From Xanthobacter sp. NM-25 (GTDB lineage Bacteria; Pseudomonadota; Alphaproteobacteria; Rhizobiales; Xanthobacteraceae), in NCBI RefSeq assembly GCF_022138605.1, contig NZ_JACBFS010000004.1, forward strand, positions 310,001-374,000: a DNA stretch of 64,000 nucleotides. The letters are read 5' to 3'. Shown piece by piece: positions 7,705 to 15,324 of this stretch. Each line of letters opens with the position of its first letter. The stretch's first letter is position 1. Both the position numbers and the translations under genes were made by a program. The notes under the pieces were generated by a model, which made no database searches, was not told where the DNA came from, and saw only the letters and a list, made by a program, of their open reading frames with translations.

Positions 7705-9240
7705 TCAGCTGCCGAGCGCAGCCAGCTCCGCCACCGCCCGCGCCTTCAGGCCGGCCCGGTCGATCTTGTTGGTGGAGGCCAGCGGCATCTGCTCCACGAA
7801 CCACACGCGACGCGGATGCTGGTAGGCCGGAGCGTTCGCCAGAACGAACTGCTTGAGCGCCGCCTCGTCCACCTCCACCCCGGCGCGGCGCACCACGAAC
7901 GCCACCGGCTTTTCGCCCTTGATGTCGTCGGGCACCGGCACCACGCAGGACTGCATCACCGCCGGGTGGCTGTCCAGCACCGCTTCCACCTCGCCGGGGA
8001 AGATGTTCTCGCCGCCGCAGACGAACATGTCGTCGGCCCGGCCGATGAAATAGAAGAAGCCATCGGCATCGCGCCGGAAGACATCACCGGTGTTGTAATA
8101 ACCATCGGCGGTGATGGGGGAGCGCACGTCGGGCCGGTTGTGATAGCCGAGCATCACCGCCGGGCTCTTCATCTCCAGCACCCCCGCATGGGGCGCGTCC
8201 GGCCCCACCAGGCGCACCTGAACCTGCGGATGGGGATAGCCCACCGAACCCATGGGGGTGGGCACCCCATCGGGATGGCCGGCGAACACAATGGGCCCGC
8301 CCTCCGTGGTGCCATAGGCGTTGATGATGCGCGCGTTGGGCAGCAGCTTACCGATCTGCTCCGCCAGGGCATCGGTGACCGGCGCCGAGCCCATGCGCAC
8401 CATGCGCACGCCTGAGAGGTCCGCCTCGGCCAGCGCCGCCTTCTCCCGCAGCATCATGGCGATCATGGGCGGCACGGCGGTGAGGAAGGTGCAGCCCAGC
8501 CGGCTGATGGCCTCGATATAGGGCACCGCGCGGAACTGCGGCAGCAGCACCGCGGTGGTGCCGGAGGCGCAGGCCAGCACCGCCAGCGCCAAGGCGTTCA
8601 TATGATAGAGCGGCGCGGCGATCAGCATGCGCTCGCGGCTCAGGTCGGTCTCCCCCATGCGGGTCCTGGCGACCCAAAGATGGGAGGCGTGGGACAGCAG
8701 CACGCCCTTGGGCCGGCCAGTGGAGCCGGAGGTGTAGAGGCTCAGCGCCGGCTCGTCGGCCGCCGGCGTCACCGGCGTGAAGGGGCCGGCGTCGAGCCAG
8801 GCCGCCAAGGTGCCGGGCCCCTCGCCGTCGAACGCCGCCAAGGCGACATCAGGCAAGGCGACATCAGGCAAGGCGACACCGTCGAGCGCGGCGCGGCGCT
8901 CGGCATCGTAGATCACCAGCTTGGCACCGCTGTCGGCGATCACATGGGCGATGGTGGCGGCGGGAAACTTGAAGTTCACCGGCACAGGAACCACGCCGGC
9001 CCGCATGGCCCCCATGAGCACCGCCACATATTCGGGACGGTTGGCGGCCAGGATGGCGATGCGATCGCCGCGGCCGATGCCGCCCTTGATGAGGCCCCGG
9101 GCCACCGCATCGGCCATCTCATCGAAAGCGGCGCGGGTCATGATGCGGGCGGTGCCGTCGAAATCGAGCCCGATGAAGAGCGGGCGGTCGGCCTCCTGCG
9201 TCCGGGAGACGAAATCGCCCAGGTTGAGGGGCTCGGTCAT
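7705..9240 (-). CDS. AMP-forming acyl-CoA synthetase (class I adenylate-forming enzyme)
   Basis: The 511-residue enzyme activates a carboxylic acid with ATP and couples it to CoA. All family motifs are present: the phosphate-binding loop YTSGSTGRPKGVLLSH near residues 165-180, YGTTEGG near 310, GYYNTGDVFRRDADG near 385, and GRADDMFVCGGENIFPGEVE near 405. The C-terminal lysine loop ends in STNKIDRAGLK. The ATG at 9240 overlaps the stop of the glyoxalase-like gene by 4 bases. An open frame continues further upstream but lacks family similarity there. As the last enzyme in the operon it probably commits the imported acid to CoA-linked breakdown. The acid is unknown. Confidence 0.9.
   Translation of the reverse strand: MTEPLNLGDFVSRTQEADRPLFIGLDFDGTARIMTRAAFDEMADAVARGLIKGGIGRGDRIAILAANRPEYVAVLMGAMRAGVVPVPVNFKFPAATIAHVIADSGAKLVIYDAERRAALDGVALPDVALPDVALAAFDGEGPGTLAAWLDAGPFTPVTPAADEPALSLYTSGSTGRPKGVLLSHASHLWVARTRMGETDLSRERMLIAAPLYHMNALALAVLACASGTTAVLLPQFRAVPYIEAISRLGCTFLTAVPPMIAMMLREKAALAEADLSGVRMVRMGSAPVTDALAEQIGKLLPNARIINAYGTTEGGPIVFAGHPDGVPTPMGSVGYPHPQVQVRLVGPDAPHAGVLEMKSPAVMLGYHNRPDVRSPITADGYYNTGDVFRRDADGFFYFIGRADDMFVCGGENIFPGEVEAVLDSHPAVMQSCVVPVPDDIKGEKPVAFVVRRAGVEVDEAALKQFVLANAPAYQHPRRVWFVEQMPLASTNKIDRAGLKARAVAELAALGS
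8840..8880. repeat. 15-bp in-frame tandem repeat in the acyl-CoA synthetase gene
   Basis: The 15-base unit AAGGCGACATCAGGC occurs at 8840-8854 and 8855-8869, with a third, partial copy to 8880. On the coding strand it adds repeated Leu-Pro-Asp-Val-Ala units. The frame is kept, so it is a small length polymorphism in a surface loop. Confidence 0.7.
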
Positions 9241-10019
9241 CGGCTGCTCCTGCAGGTCAGGGTCAATTGGAGGCCGGGCAGCAGCAGCGTGCCCGCGCGC
9301 GTGCCGTGCCGCTGCCAGATGGCGTCGCGCGATCCGTGGGCGCGGGCCTCCAGCTCGTCGAGATCGGCAAAGCGCAGATGGGTGGTGAGGAAGCGGGCAT
9401 CCGGCCCCGCCACCACCTGGATCTCCGCATCGTCCAGCGGCACCCGCCAACCGCAAGGTTCCGAGCGGGCGATGGTGCCCACCGCCGCCGCGAAACGGAT
9501 GGCGAGAGCCTCGGCCTCGGGGCTTTGCACCACGAACCGGTCGATGCCGATAAAGCCGTTGGGATGGCTCAGCCACTCCTCGCGCCACACCAGTTCCGGC
9601 GTGAGGTGCTGGCAGAAATAGACGCGCCCGCCGGGAAAGGCATCGGGTGGGAAGCGCACGGTGCGGAACCGCGCCTCCTCGGCCCGCCCGGCGATCTCCA
9701 CCGGTCGCGAGAAAGCGACCGGTGGCAGCACGGTGAGCCCGCGGGCGGTGAGGGCATCGAAGGTGGCGTCCGCATCGGGGGTGCGGAACACCAGGCCGTT
9801 GAGGCCGAACGGGCTGTCGAGCACCTCCTGGCGCTGCAGGCCGCTCTCCGGCACGCCCACCAGCTCCAGGTAGGCGCCCGGCGTCATCATCAGATGATTG
9901 ATGGAGCCCAGCGAGTGGTGCCCGCGCGGCGTGAGCGTGAAGCCCAGCGCCGCGAACAGGTCCGCGGCCGCGTCCATGGACTTGAGGGTGTTGATCACCA
10001 CATGGTCGAGCGCGGCCAC
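9237..10019 (-). CDS. VOC/glyoxalase-like domain protein
   Basis: The 260-residue protein starts with the vicinal-oxygen-chelate pattern LDHVVINTLKSMDAAADLFAALGF and continues with NHLMMTPGAYLELVGVP, like the glyoxalase-like domain found in dioxygenases, epimerases and methylmalonyl-CoA epimerase relatives. The first metal-ligand histidine (DHVV) and a later glutamate (YLELV) are visible. The second half is a degenerate repeat of the same fold. Stop and start overlaps with its neighbours place it in the catabolic operon. It could open, isomerise or epimerise the operon's substrate; the exact reaction cannot be read from sequence. Confidence 0.75.
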   Translation of the reverse strand: MAALDHVVINTLKSMDAAADLFAALGFTLTPRGHHSLGSINHLMMTPGAYLELVGVPESGLQRQEVLDSPFGLNGLVFRTPDADATFDALTARGLTVLPPVAFSRPVEIAGRAEEARFRTVRFPPDAFPGGRVYFCQHLTPELVWREEWLSHPNGFIGIDRFVVQSPEAEALAIRFAAAVGTIARSEPCGWRVPLDDAEIQVVAGPDARFLTTHLRFADLDELEARAHGSRDAIWQRHGTRAGTLLLPGLQLTLTCRSSR

Positions 10020-10031
10020 GGGGCGTCTCCC

Positions 10032-10451
10032 TTAACCCTTGGGCGGGATCATGTAGACCCCGCGTCCGCTGGCCAGGAGCTTGCCGGCCTCGTCCAGGAT
10101 CTGCGCCTCGGAGACGCAGAGCTGGCCGCCGAATTTCACCACCTTGCCCACGCAGATGAGGTCATGCTGCATGGCTGCGCGGTGGTAATCCACCCGAAGG
10201 TCGACGGTGGGAACACCGCGGCCGGTCTTGGACACCAACGCCCAATCGGCGGTGAGATCCACCAGGGTGGCGAGGATGCCGCCGTGGGCATAGCCCTTGT
10301 CGGCATTCACCACCCATTCCGGCCGCCACTTGGCGCGCAGGCGGATGGTGCCCTCCCCCACCTCTTCCACGGTGAGGCCGAGCCACTGGTGGAACGGGCC
10401 CTTGAGCAGCAGGGCCTCGACCTGTTCCTTGGTCAAAGGAGCTTCAGACAT
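10032..10451 (-). CDS. PaaI/YdiI-type hotdog-fold thioesterase
   Basis: The 139-residue hotdog protein carries the family's central pattern NADKGYAHGGILATLVDLTADWAL, with the HGG segment before the long helix and an aspartate in LVDLTADW as likely catalytic residue. Such enzymes hydrolyse acyl-CoA or aryl-CoA thioesters and release CoA from dead-end intermediates. It lies 12 bases upstream of the glyoxalase-like gene on the same strand. With the acyl-CoA ligase two genes on, it supports a CoA-linked degradation pathway. Confidence 0.85.
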   Translation of the reverse strand: MSEAPLTKEQVEALLLKGPFHQWLGLTVEEVGEGTIRLRAKWRPEWVVNADKGYAHGGILATLVDLTADWALVSKTGRGVPTVDLRVDYHRAAMQHDLICVGKVVKFGGQLCVSEAQILDEAGKLLASGRGVYMIPPKG

Positions 10452-10460
10452 GACGGCCTC

Positions 10461-11501
10461 TCAGGGGGTGACGACGATCTTGCCCATGACCTCGCGGTCA
10501 CGGATCATGCGCAGGCCCTCGGCGGCCTCCTCGAGCGGCAGCACCTTGTCCACCACCGGCTTCAGCGACCCCTCCTGGATCATGTCCATCAGGGCGGCGA
10601 GGTTGTCGTGATAGAAGGAGTTGGAGCCGATCACCTGCAGCTCGAAGCTCCAGATGTAGCGCAGGTCTTCCTTGGGATCGTGGCCGGCGGTGGCGCCGCA
10701 GGTGAGGATCTTGCCGCCGCGCTTCACGCACTTGAGCGAGGGCAACCAGGTGTCGCCGCCGGTGAAGTTCACCACCACGTCGACGCCACCTTCATAGGTG
10801 CGGCGCTGGGGCTTGCCATACTGGCCGATGGCCCACTTGGAGAAATCGGTGGTGCGATAGTTCACCACGTGGTCGGCGCCCAGCTCCTTGAGGCGGGCCA
10901 TCTTGTCATCGGAGCCGGCGCAGGCGATCACCTCGCAGCCCATCTGCTTGGCCAGCATCACGCAGCCCGTGCCGACGCCGCCGGAGGCGCCGAGGATCAG
11001 CACCTTGTCGCCGGCCTTCACCGTATTGTGGGTCACCAGCATACGGTGCGCGGTGCCATAGGCCACCGGCAGCGAAGCGGCATCCACAAAGCTCACGTCC
11101 GGCGGCATCTTGATGAGCTGGGCGGCGGTGACGGCGCAATATTGCGCCATGCCGCCGTCCAGCATCTCGCCCATCAGCCCCACCTTGGGGTTGAGGGGGT
11201 TCACCAGCACCCGATCGCCCACCTTCCAATCGGTGACGCCCTCGCCCAGCTCCACGATCTCGCCAGCCATGTCGAGGCCGATGATGACCGGTAGCGGCAC
11301 CTTGATGCCGGGCATGCCCTTCACCGTGAACACGTCGTGGTAGTTGAAGGACGACGCACCGACGCGGATCACCACCTCGCCCGGCTTCGGGCTCGGCACC
11401 GGATAGTCGTTCACCACTTCCAGGCCGCTCACGTCACCGTGCTGCCGCAGCAGCAACGCCTTCATGGTCTTGGGCAGGGTGTTGGGCAGAGTCTCGGGCA
11501 T
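10461..11501 (-). CDS. Zinc-type/quinone-oxidoreductase-like MDR dehydrogenase
   Basis: The 346-residue protein is a medium-chain dehydrogenase/reductase. The GroES-like N-terminal part has PLPVIIGLDMAGEIVELG, and the Rossmann domain has ILGASGGVGTGCVMLAKQMG near residue 170, typical of NADP-using quinone or enoyl reductases. The catalytic-zinc cysteine of alcohol dehydrogenases is replaced in SSFNYHDVF, but a late CGATAGHDPKEDLRYIW segment resembles zinc-binding crotonyl-CoA-type enzymes. It probably reduces an activated double bond or oxidises an alcohol in the operon's pathway. The next gene starts 10 bases downstream. Confidence 0.8.
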   Translation of the reverse strand: MPETLPNTLPKTMKALLLRQHGDVSGLEVVNDYPVPSPKPGEVVIRVGASSFNYHDVFTVKGMPGIKVPLPVIIGLDMAGEIVELGEGVTDWKVGDRVLVNPLNPKVGLMGEMLDGGMAQYCAVTAAQLIKMPPDVSFVDAASLPVAYGTAHRMLVTHNTVKAGDKVLILGASGGVGTGCVMLAKQMGCEVIACAGSDDKMARLKELGADHVVNYRTTDFSKWAIGQYGKPQRRTYEGGVDVVVNFTGGDTWLPSLKCVKRGGKILTCGATAGHDPKEDLRYIWSFELQVIGSNSFYHDNLAALMDMIQEGSLKPVVDKVLPLEEAAEGLRMIRDREVMGKIVVTP

Positions 11502-11567
11502 TCCACTTCTCTCTGTTAGGTGGGTGTCTGGTGAATTCAGCCCGCCGGGCGATCGGGTCCCGGCGTC

Positions 11568-12545
11568 TTACTTGATGGCCTTGGAGGCCTCGTAGGGCGC
11601 GGGGTTGAGCGCCGCGTCGGGCAGGTTGCCCTTCACCACGCCGACGCTCTTGAACACCTCGAACTCCGCCTTCAGGGAGGCGATGGTCGCGGGGTCCATG
11701 GAGACGGTGTAGATGCCGTCCCACAGCGCGGCGTAGGCCTTGGCGTCGGTCTCGGGGATGTTGCCGGCGCTCATCAGGGCCTTGGCGACGGCCTCCTTGT
11801 CGGTCTTGCCGGCCTCATAGGCGTTGCGCATGCCGGCGATGATCTTCGCGGCCGCTTCCGGGTTGTCCTTCAGCCAGGCGTTGCGGATGAGGCCCACGCC
11901 CAGCACCGGCGGCGCGTCCTTGCCGGTGATCTTGGCCCACTCGCTGCGGAAGCTGGCCAGCTTGCGGACCTTCAGGTCCGGCAGCAGCGCCAGGGTCACG
12001 CTGCGCAGGGCGGCGGCGTCGATGTCCTTCTGCACCAGGAACTGGGCGAGACGGGAATCGTTGCCCGGCACCGCGGTGAAATCGCTCGGCGACATGCCGT
12101 AATTCTTCACCAGGATCGCGGTGGTGATGGCAGCGGTGGCGCTGCCGGCCGGCGACATGCCGATCTTCTTGCCCTTCAGGTCGCCCATCGCCTTAATGGG
12201 CGAGTCCTCCAGCACCACGAAGTCGAGCTCGGCCACCTGGGTGGCGAGGACGATGCTCATGGGCAGGCCGTCCGCCGTCACCGAGAAGGCGCTGCCGGCG
12301 CTGGCGCCGATGGCGAAATCAATGGCACCGGCGGCCATGGCCTTGGTGGGGGCGTTCACATCGGGGAACTTGACGTATTCCACGTCCAGCCCCTGCTTCT
12401 CCATGAACTTTCCGGTTTCAAGGAACGCACCGAAACCGAGGCTGACGCCCGAGCTCCAATAGCCGATCTTCACTTTTTCGGCGTGCGCCGGCGCAACAGA
12501 CAGACCAACGGCGAACGCCGCGGCGAGAATAGCAAGACGTTTCAT
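11568..12545 (-). CDS. ABC transporter substrate-binding protein (SsuA/TauA/NMT1 type)
   Basis: The 325-residue protein begins with a clear Sec signal peptide (MKRLAILAAAFAVGLSVAPAHA) and mature KVKIGYWSSGVSLGFGAFLETG. This is typical of periplasmic binding proteins for sulfonates, nitrate, taurine or thiamine precursors. Further signatures are VEYVKFPDVNAPTKAMAAGAIDFAIGA and GKKIGMSPAGSATAA. The start follows GGGGA. It is encoded just after its permease and ATPase. In the context of a CoA ligase and thioesterase the ligand is more likely an organic acid than a sulfonate; no FMNH2-dependent monooxygenase lies nearby. Confidence 0.88.
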   Translation of the reverse strand: MKRLAILAAAFAVGLSVAPAHAEKVKIGYWSSGVSLGFGAFLETGKFMEKQGLDVEYVKFPDVNAPTKAMAAGAIDFAIGASAGSAFSVTADGLPMSIVLATQVAELDFVVLEDSPIKAMGDLKGKKIGMSPAGSATAAITTAILVKNYGMSPSDFTAVPGNDSRLAQFLVQKDIDAAALRSVTLALLPDLKVRKLASFRSEWAKITGKDAPPVLGVGLIRNAWLKDNPEAAAKIIAGMRNAYEAGKTDKEAVAKALMSAGNIPETDAKAYAALWDGIYTVSMDPATIASLKAEFEVFKSVGVVKGNLPDAALNPAPYEASKAIK

Positions 12546-12596
12546 ACCTTATCCCCTATCTAGAAAGGCTGTATACGCGTCATACTCTTCTTGGCT

Positions 12597-13424
12597 TTAA
12601 GCGGACGGACGCTCCCTCCAGGAGAACAGATGCCTTTCAAGAGGCTTGAGAACGATGGCTTCAAGAGCGATCATCAGAGCGACGAGGGTCAGGGTCCAGG
12701 CGAACACCTGGTCGGTCTGGACGAGGTCTGCCGCCTGACGGAGCCGGTAGCCGATGCCGCTGGAGGCCCCCAGGGTTTCCGCCACGATGCTCACCCGGGC
12801 GCCGAACCCGAACGCGAGGCGCGCGCCGGCGAAGAACAGCGGCAGGATCGTGGGCAGGTAGATCTTCCACAGCACCTTCGGCTTCGACATGCGGAAGGTC
12901 TGCGCCAGCTCGACGAACTCCCGGTTCACCGTGCGCGTGCCCTGCCACACATTGGTGAGGATCAGCGGCATGGCGGTCATGAACACCACGAAGATGGTGC
13001 TCCAGTTGGACAGGCCGAACCAGATCAGGGCGAAGATGGCCCAGATGGAGGAGGACACGGTGTTCACCACCACCAGCACCGGCTCGAAGAACTCGCCCAG
13101 GGTGCGGCTTGCGCCCAGCACCAGCCCCATGGCCGCGCCCACCAGCGCCGCCAGGGCGAAGCCGACCACGATGCGGTAGAAGGTGATGCCGAAATCGGCC
13201 CAGAAGCCGGAGGTGACCACGAGATCCGCCCAGGCGCTGCCGGTGCGGGCGGGGCTCGGCAGAATGAACGGCGGCGCGCCGAGCGAGCCGATCTGCCAGA
13301 TGACGAGAACAATCACGAGCAGCAGCAGGCGCAGGCTGATCAGCCGCAATCGGCGGTCCTGGGCCATCTGGAAAGGTGAGCGCTTCATGGTCCGGCCTGA
13401 GGGTGCGAAGAGAGGGACGGTCAC
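12597..13424 (-). CDS. ABC transporter permease (SsuC/TauC type)
   Basis: The 275-residue inner-membrane protein has about six hydrophobic segments, the first at LISLRLLLLVIVLVIWQIG. The BPD_transp_1 coupling motif appears near residue 190 as ARVSIVAETLGASSGIGYRL. A GTG start at 13424 overlaps the ATPase stop by 4 bases (GTGA), as for other junctions here. ATG at 13388, 12 codons in, is an alternative. It forms the channel of the importer with the flanking ATPase and binding protein. Confidence 0.87.
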   Translation of the reverse strand: MTVPLFAPSGRTMKRSPFQMAQDRRLRLISLRLLLLVIVLVIWQIGSLGAPPFILPSPARTGSAWADLVVTSGFWADFGITFYRIVVGFALAALVGAAMGLVLGASRTLGEFFEPVLVVVNTVSSSIWAIFALIWFGLSNWSTIFVVFMTAMPLILTNVWQGTRTVNREFVELAQTFRMSKPKVLWKIYLPTILPLFFAGARLAFGFGARVSIVAETLGASSGIGYRLRQAADLVQTDQVFAWTLTLVALMIALEAIVLKPLERHLFSWRERPSA

Positions 13425-14167
13425 AAGCTGAGGCGCAACAGGCGCACTTCTTCCGCGACCTCGGGAGACAGGGGATTGCGCGGATAGGGCAAGGCCACCT
13501 CGCGCGTCTCGCGCACCCGGCCGGGGCGCGGATGCAGAACCACGATCTTGTTGGCGAGCACCACCGCTTCCTCGACATCGTGGGTGACGAAGATCACGGC
13601 CATCTGCTTGAGCGCGGCGATGCGCAGCACCTCATCGTGCATGCTGGCGCGGATCGAGGGATCGAGCTTGGAGAACGGCTCATCCATCAGCAGGATGGTG
13701 GGCTCGGTGACGAGGCTGCGGGCGAGCGCCGCGCGCGAGCGCATGCCGCCGGACAATTCGTGGGGGAAGGAGTCGGCGAACGTGTCGAGCCCCACCAGCT
13801 CCAGCACCTTCATGACCCGCTCGCGCCGCTCGCCCCGCGCCACACCGGCCGCCTCCAGGCCGAACGCCACGTTCTGCGCGGTGGTGCGCCAGGGGAACAG
13901 GCGATCCTCCTGGAACATGTAGGTCATGGAGCGCCAGTCCTTGAAGGCGCTGGAGCGCATGTCGTTGAGATAGACCGCGCCCTGATCGGGCTCCGCCAGA
14001 CCGGCGATGATGTTGAGCAGGGTGCTCTTGCCGCAACCCGAGGCCCCGACGAGCGCCACGATGGACCGCTCCGACACCTCCAGATTGATGTTGCGCAGAA
14101 CCTCCAGCTGCTCGCCATCGCGGCGCAGGAAGCTTTTGCCGACCCCTTCGAGCCTGACGACGCTCAC
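13421..14167 (-). CDS. ABC transporter ATP-binding protein (SsuB/TauB type)
   Basis: The 248-residue ATPase contains Walker A GASGCGKST near residue 42, the Q-loop in MTYMFQEDRLFPW, the ABC signature LSGGMRSRAALARSL, Walker B TILLMDEPFS and a switch histidine in FVTHDVEEAV. These features match the nitrate/sulfonate/taurine importer ATPases. The start overlaps the GntR gene's stop by 4 bases and its stop overlaps the permease start, so the three are translationally coupled. Confidence 0.92.
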   Translation of the reverse strand: MSVVRLEGVGKSFLRRDGEQLEVLRNINLEVSERSIVALVGASGCGKSTLLNIIAGLAEPDQGAVYLNDMRSSAFKDWRSMTYMFQEDRLFPWRTTAQNVAFGLEAAGVARGERRERVMKVLELVGLDTFADSFPHELSGGMRSRAALARSLVTEPTILLMDEPFSKLDPSIRASMHDEVLRIAALKQMAVIFVTHDVEEAVVLANKIVVLHPRPGRVRETREVALPYPRNPLSPEVAEEVRLLRLSL

Positions 14168-14934
14168 CGCTCGCCCCCCACCACGCTGGAGGACGGCCCC
14201 ACCGGCACCACCGCCGCGGACTCCCGTAGGGAGGCAATCACCTTGTCCATGGTCATCTGCCGGAAGGTCTCCACGTGGCGACGGGCCACCTCCGCCGCCG
14301 CCTCGGCGTCGCCCGCGGCGAGGAATTCGATGAGCTGCACATGGTCGTTGTCGATGTTCGGCCGTACCCGCTGCACGCCGAAGCCGAGCGCCACCAGGCG
14401 GGTCATCTCGTCAAGCAGACCCGAGAGGGTGCGGCAGAGCCGCTGGTTGCCGCTCGCCTCGGCGATGGCCATGTGGAAGGAGCGGTTGGCCTCCAGGAAG
14501 AAGTCGATCTGGTTGCCCATCTCCACCGTGAGCTTCACGCGGCAGGCCTGTTCCAGGCGCTGCAGATGGGCCCGGTTCACCCGCCCCGCCGCGCCGCGCG
14601 CCGCCAGCGGCTCCAGCACCAGGCGCAGCGCGAACACCTCCTCCACATCCTTCACGGTGATGGGTGCCACACGGTAGCCGTGGCGCGGCATGGAGGTGAC
14701 GAAACCTTCCTGAATGAGGCGCTGCAGGGCAATGCGGCAGCTCGCCTTGCCCAGCTCGAAACGGTCCATGAGCTCCGCCTCGGTGAGGCGGGTTCCGGGC
14801 AGGATGCGGCACGAGACGATCTCGCGGCGCAGCAGATCATAGGCCTGGTTGCCCCTCAAAGTGGTGCCGGGCACCTCCAGAACCGCCGGGTCCAATGCCC
14901 GACCACGCTCCCGTTCATCCGCCACGTTGATCAC
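14164..14934 (-). CDS. GntR family (FadR/FCD) transcriptional regulator
   Basis: The 256-residue protein has an N-terminal winged helix (LRREIVSCRILPGTRLTEAELMDRFELG, about residues 35-95, with RHGYRVAPITVKDVEEVFALR at its end). A helical FCD ligand domain follows (residues 100-240). FCD members bind organic acids through a metal site; histidines in FFLEANRSFHMAIAEASGN and RRHVETF fit this. It heads the operon and is coupled to the ATPase gene by an ATGA overlap, so it probably controls its own operon in response to the transported acid. Confidence 0.88.
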   Translation of the reverse strand: MINVADERERGRALDPAVLEVPGTTLRGNQAYDLLRREIVSCRILPGTRLTEAELMDRFELGKASCRIALQRLIQEGFVTSMPRHGYRVAPITVKDVEEVFALRLVLEPLAARGAAGRVNRAHLQRLEQACRVKLTVEMGNQIDFFLEANRSFHMAIAEASGNQRLCRTLSGLLDEMTRLVALGFGVQRVRPNIDNDHVQLIEFLAAGDAEAAAEVARRHVETFRQMTMDKVIASLRESAAVVPVGPSSSVVGGER

Positions 14935-15324
14935 TCCTCATGACCACTGTGAGCAGCCTACCGATGGGCAATAGGCCACTCAACGCCAAAGAACCGGCAA
15001 TTCCAATATCAAAAAAATCGTTTTATTTCTTATATTTATTCGGACACTGGCGCGACATTGGGCAAACTCCAGTGAGCTGCTCACCAGAATCGCTTAACAT
15101 CTCATCGCACCACTTCAGATCTGACAGAGAGCACCACCGCCCGCACGACTGTCGCCGGCGTGTGGCAGCCTTGCCGCACTGCCGAAGCGTGCGTTATGCC
15201 TAAAGCAGCGCCACCGGCGCGGCAGCGGCCGGGCGCCTGGTCGCCGGTCGACACACGAGTGGAGCCCGGGCCGCAAGGGACGGCCGGGGGCACCCACCGC
15301 GCCCGTGTCGAGAAGGAGGGTTCC
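14935..15324. other. Divergent intergenic region between gntR-type gene and DUF3141 gene
   Basis: This 390-base gap holds promoters for both directions. A strikingly AT-rich stretch lies at about 14998-15045, in otherwise GC-rich DNA, and could form an UP-element or GntR operator. I could not assign a convincing -35/-10 pair or palindrome. AAGGAGGG at 15312-15319 is the ribosome site of the downstream gene. Confidence 0.4.

Noticed and set aside
9267..11294. A 675-codon open frame on the plus strand
   Set aside because: It is antisense to the glyoxalase-like, thioesterase and dehydrogenase genes and is His/Gly-rich as expected from reversed GC-rich coding DNA.
14998..15045. AT-rich segment as an attachment site or phage remnant
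   Set aside because: No direct repeat, integrase or tRNA gene lies nearby; it fits better as a promoter region between divergent genes.
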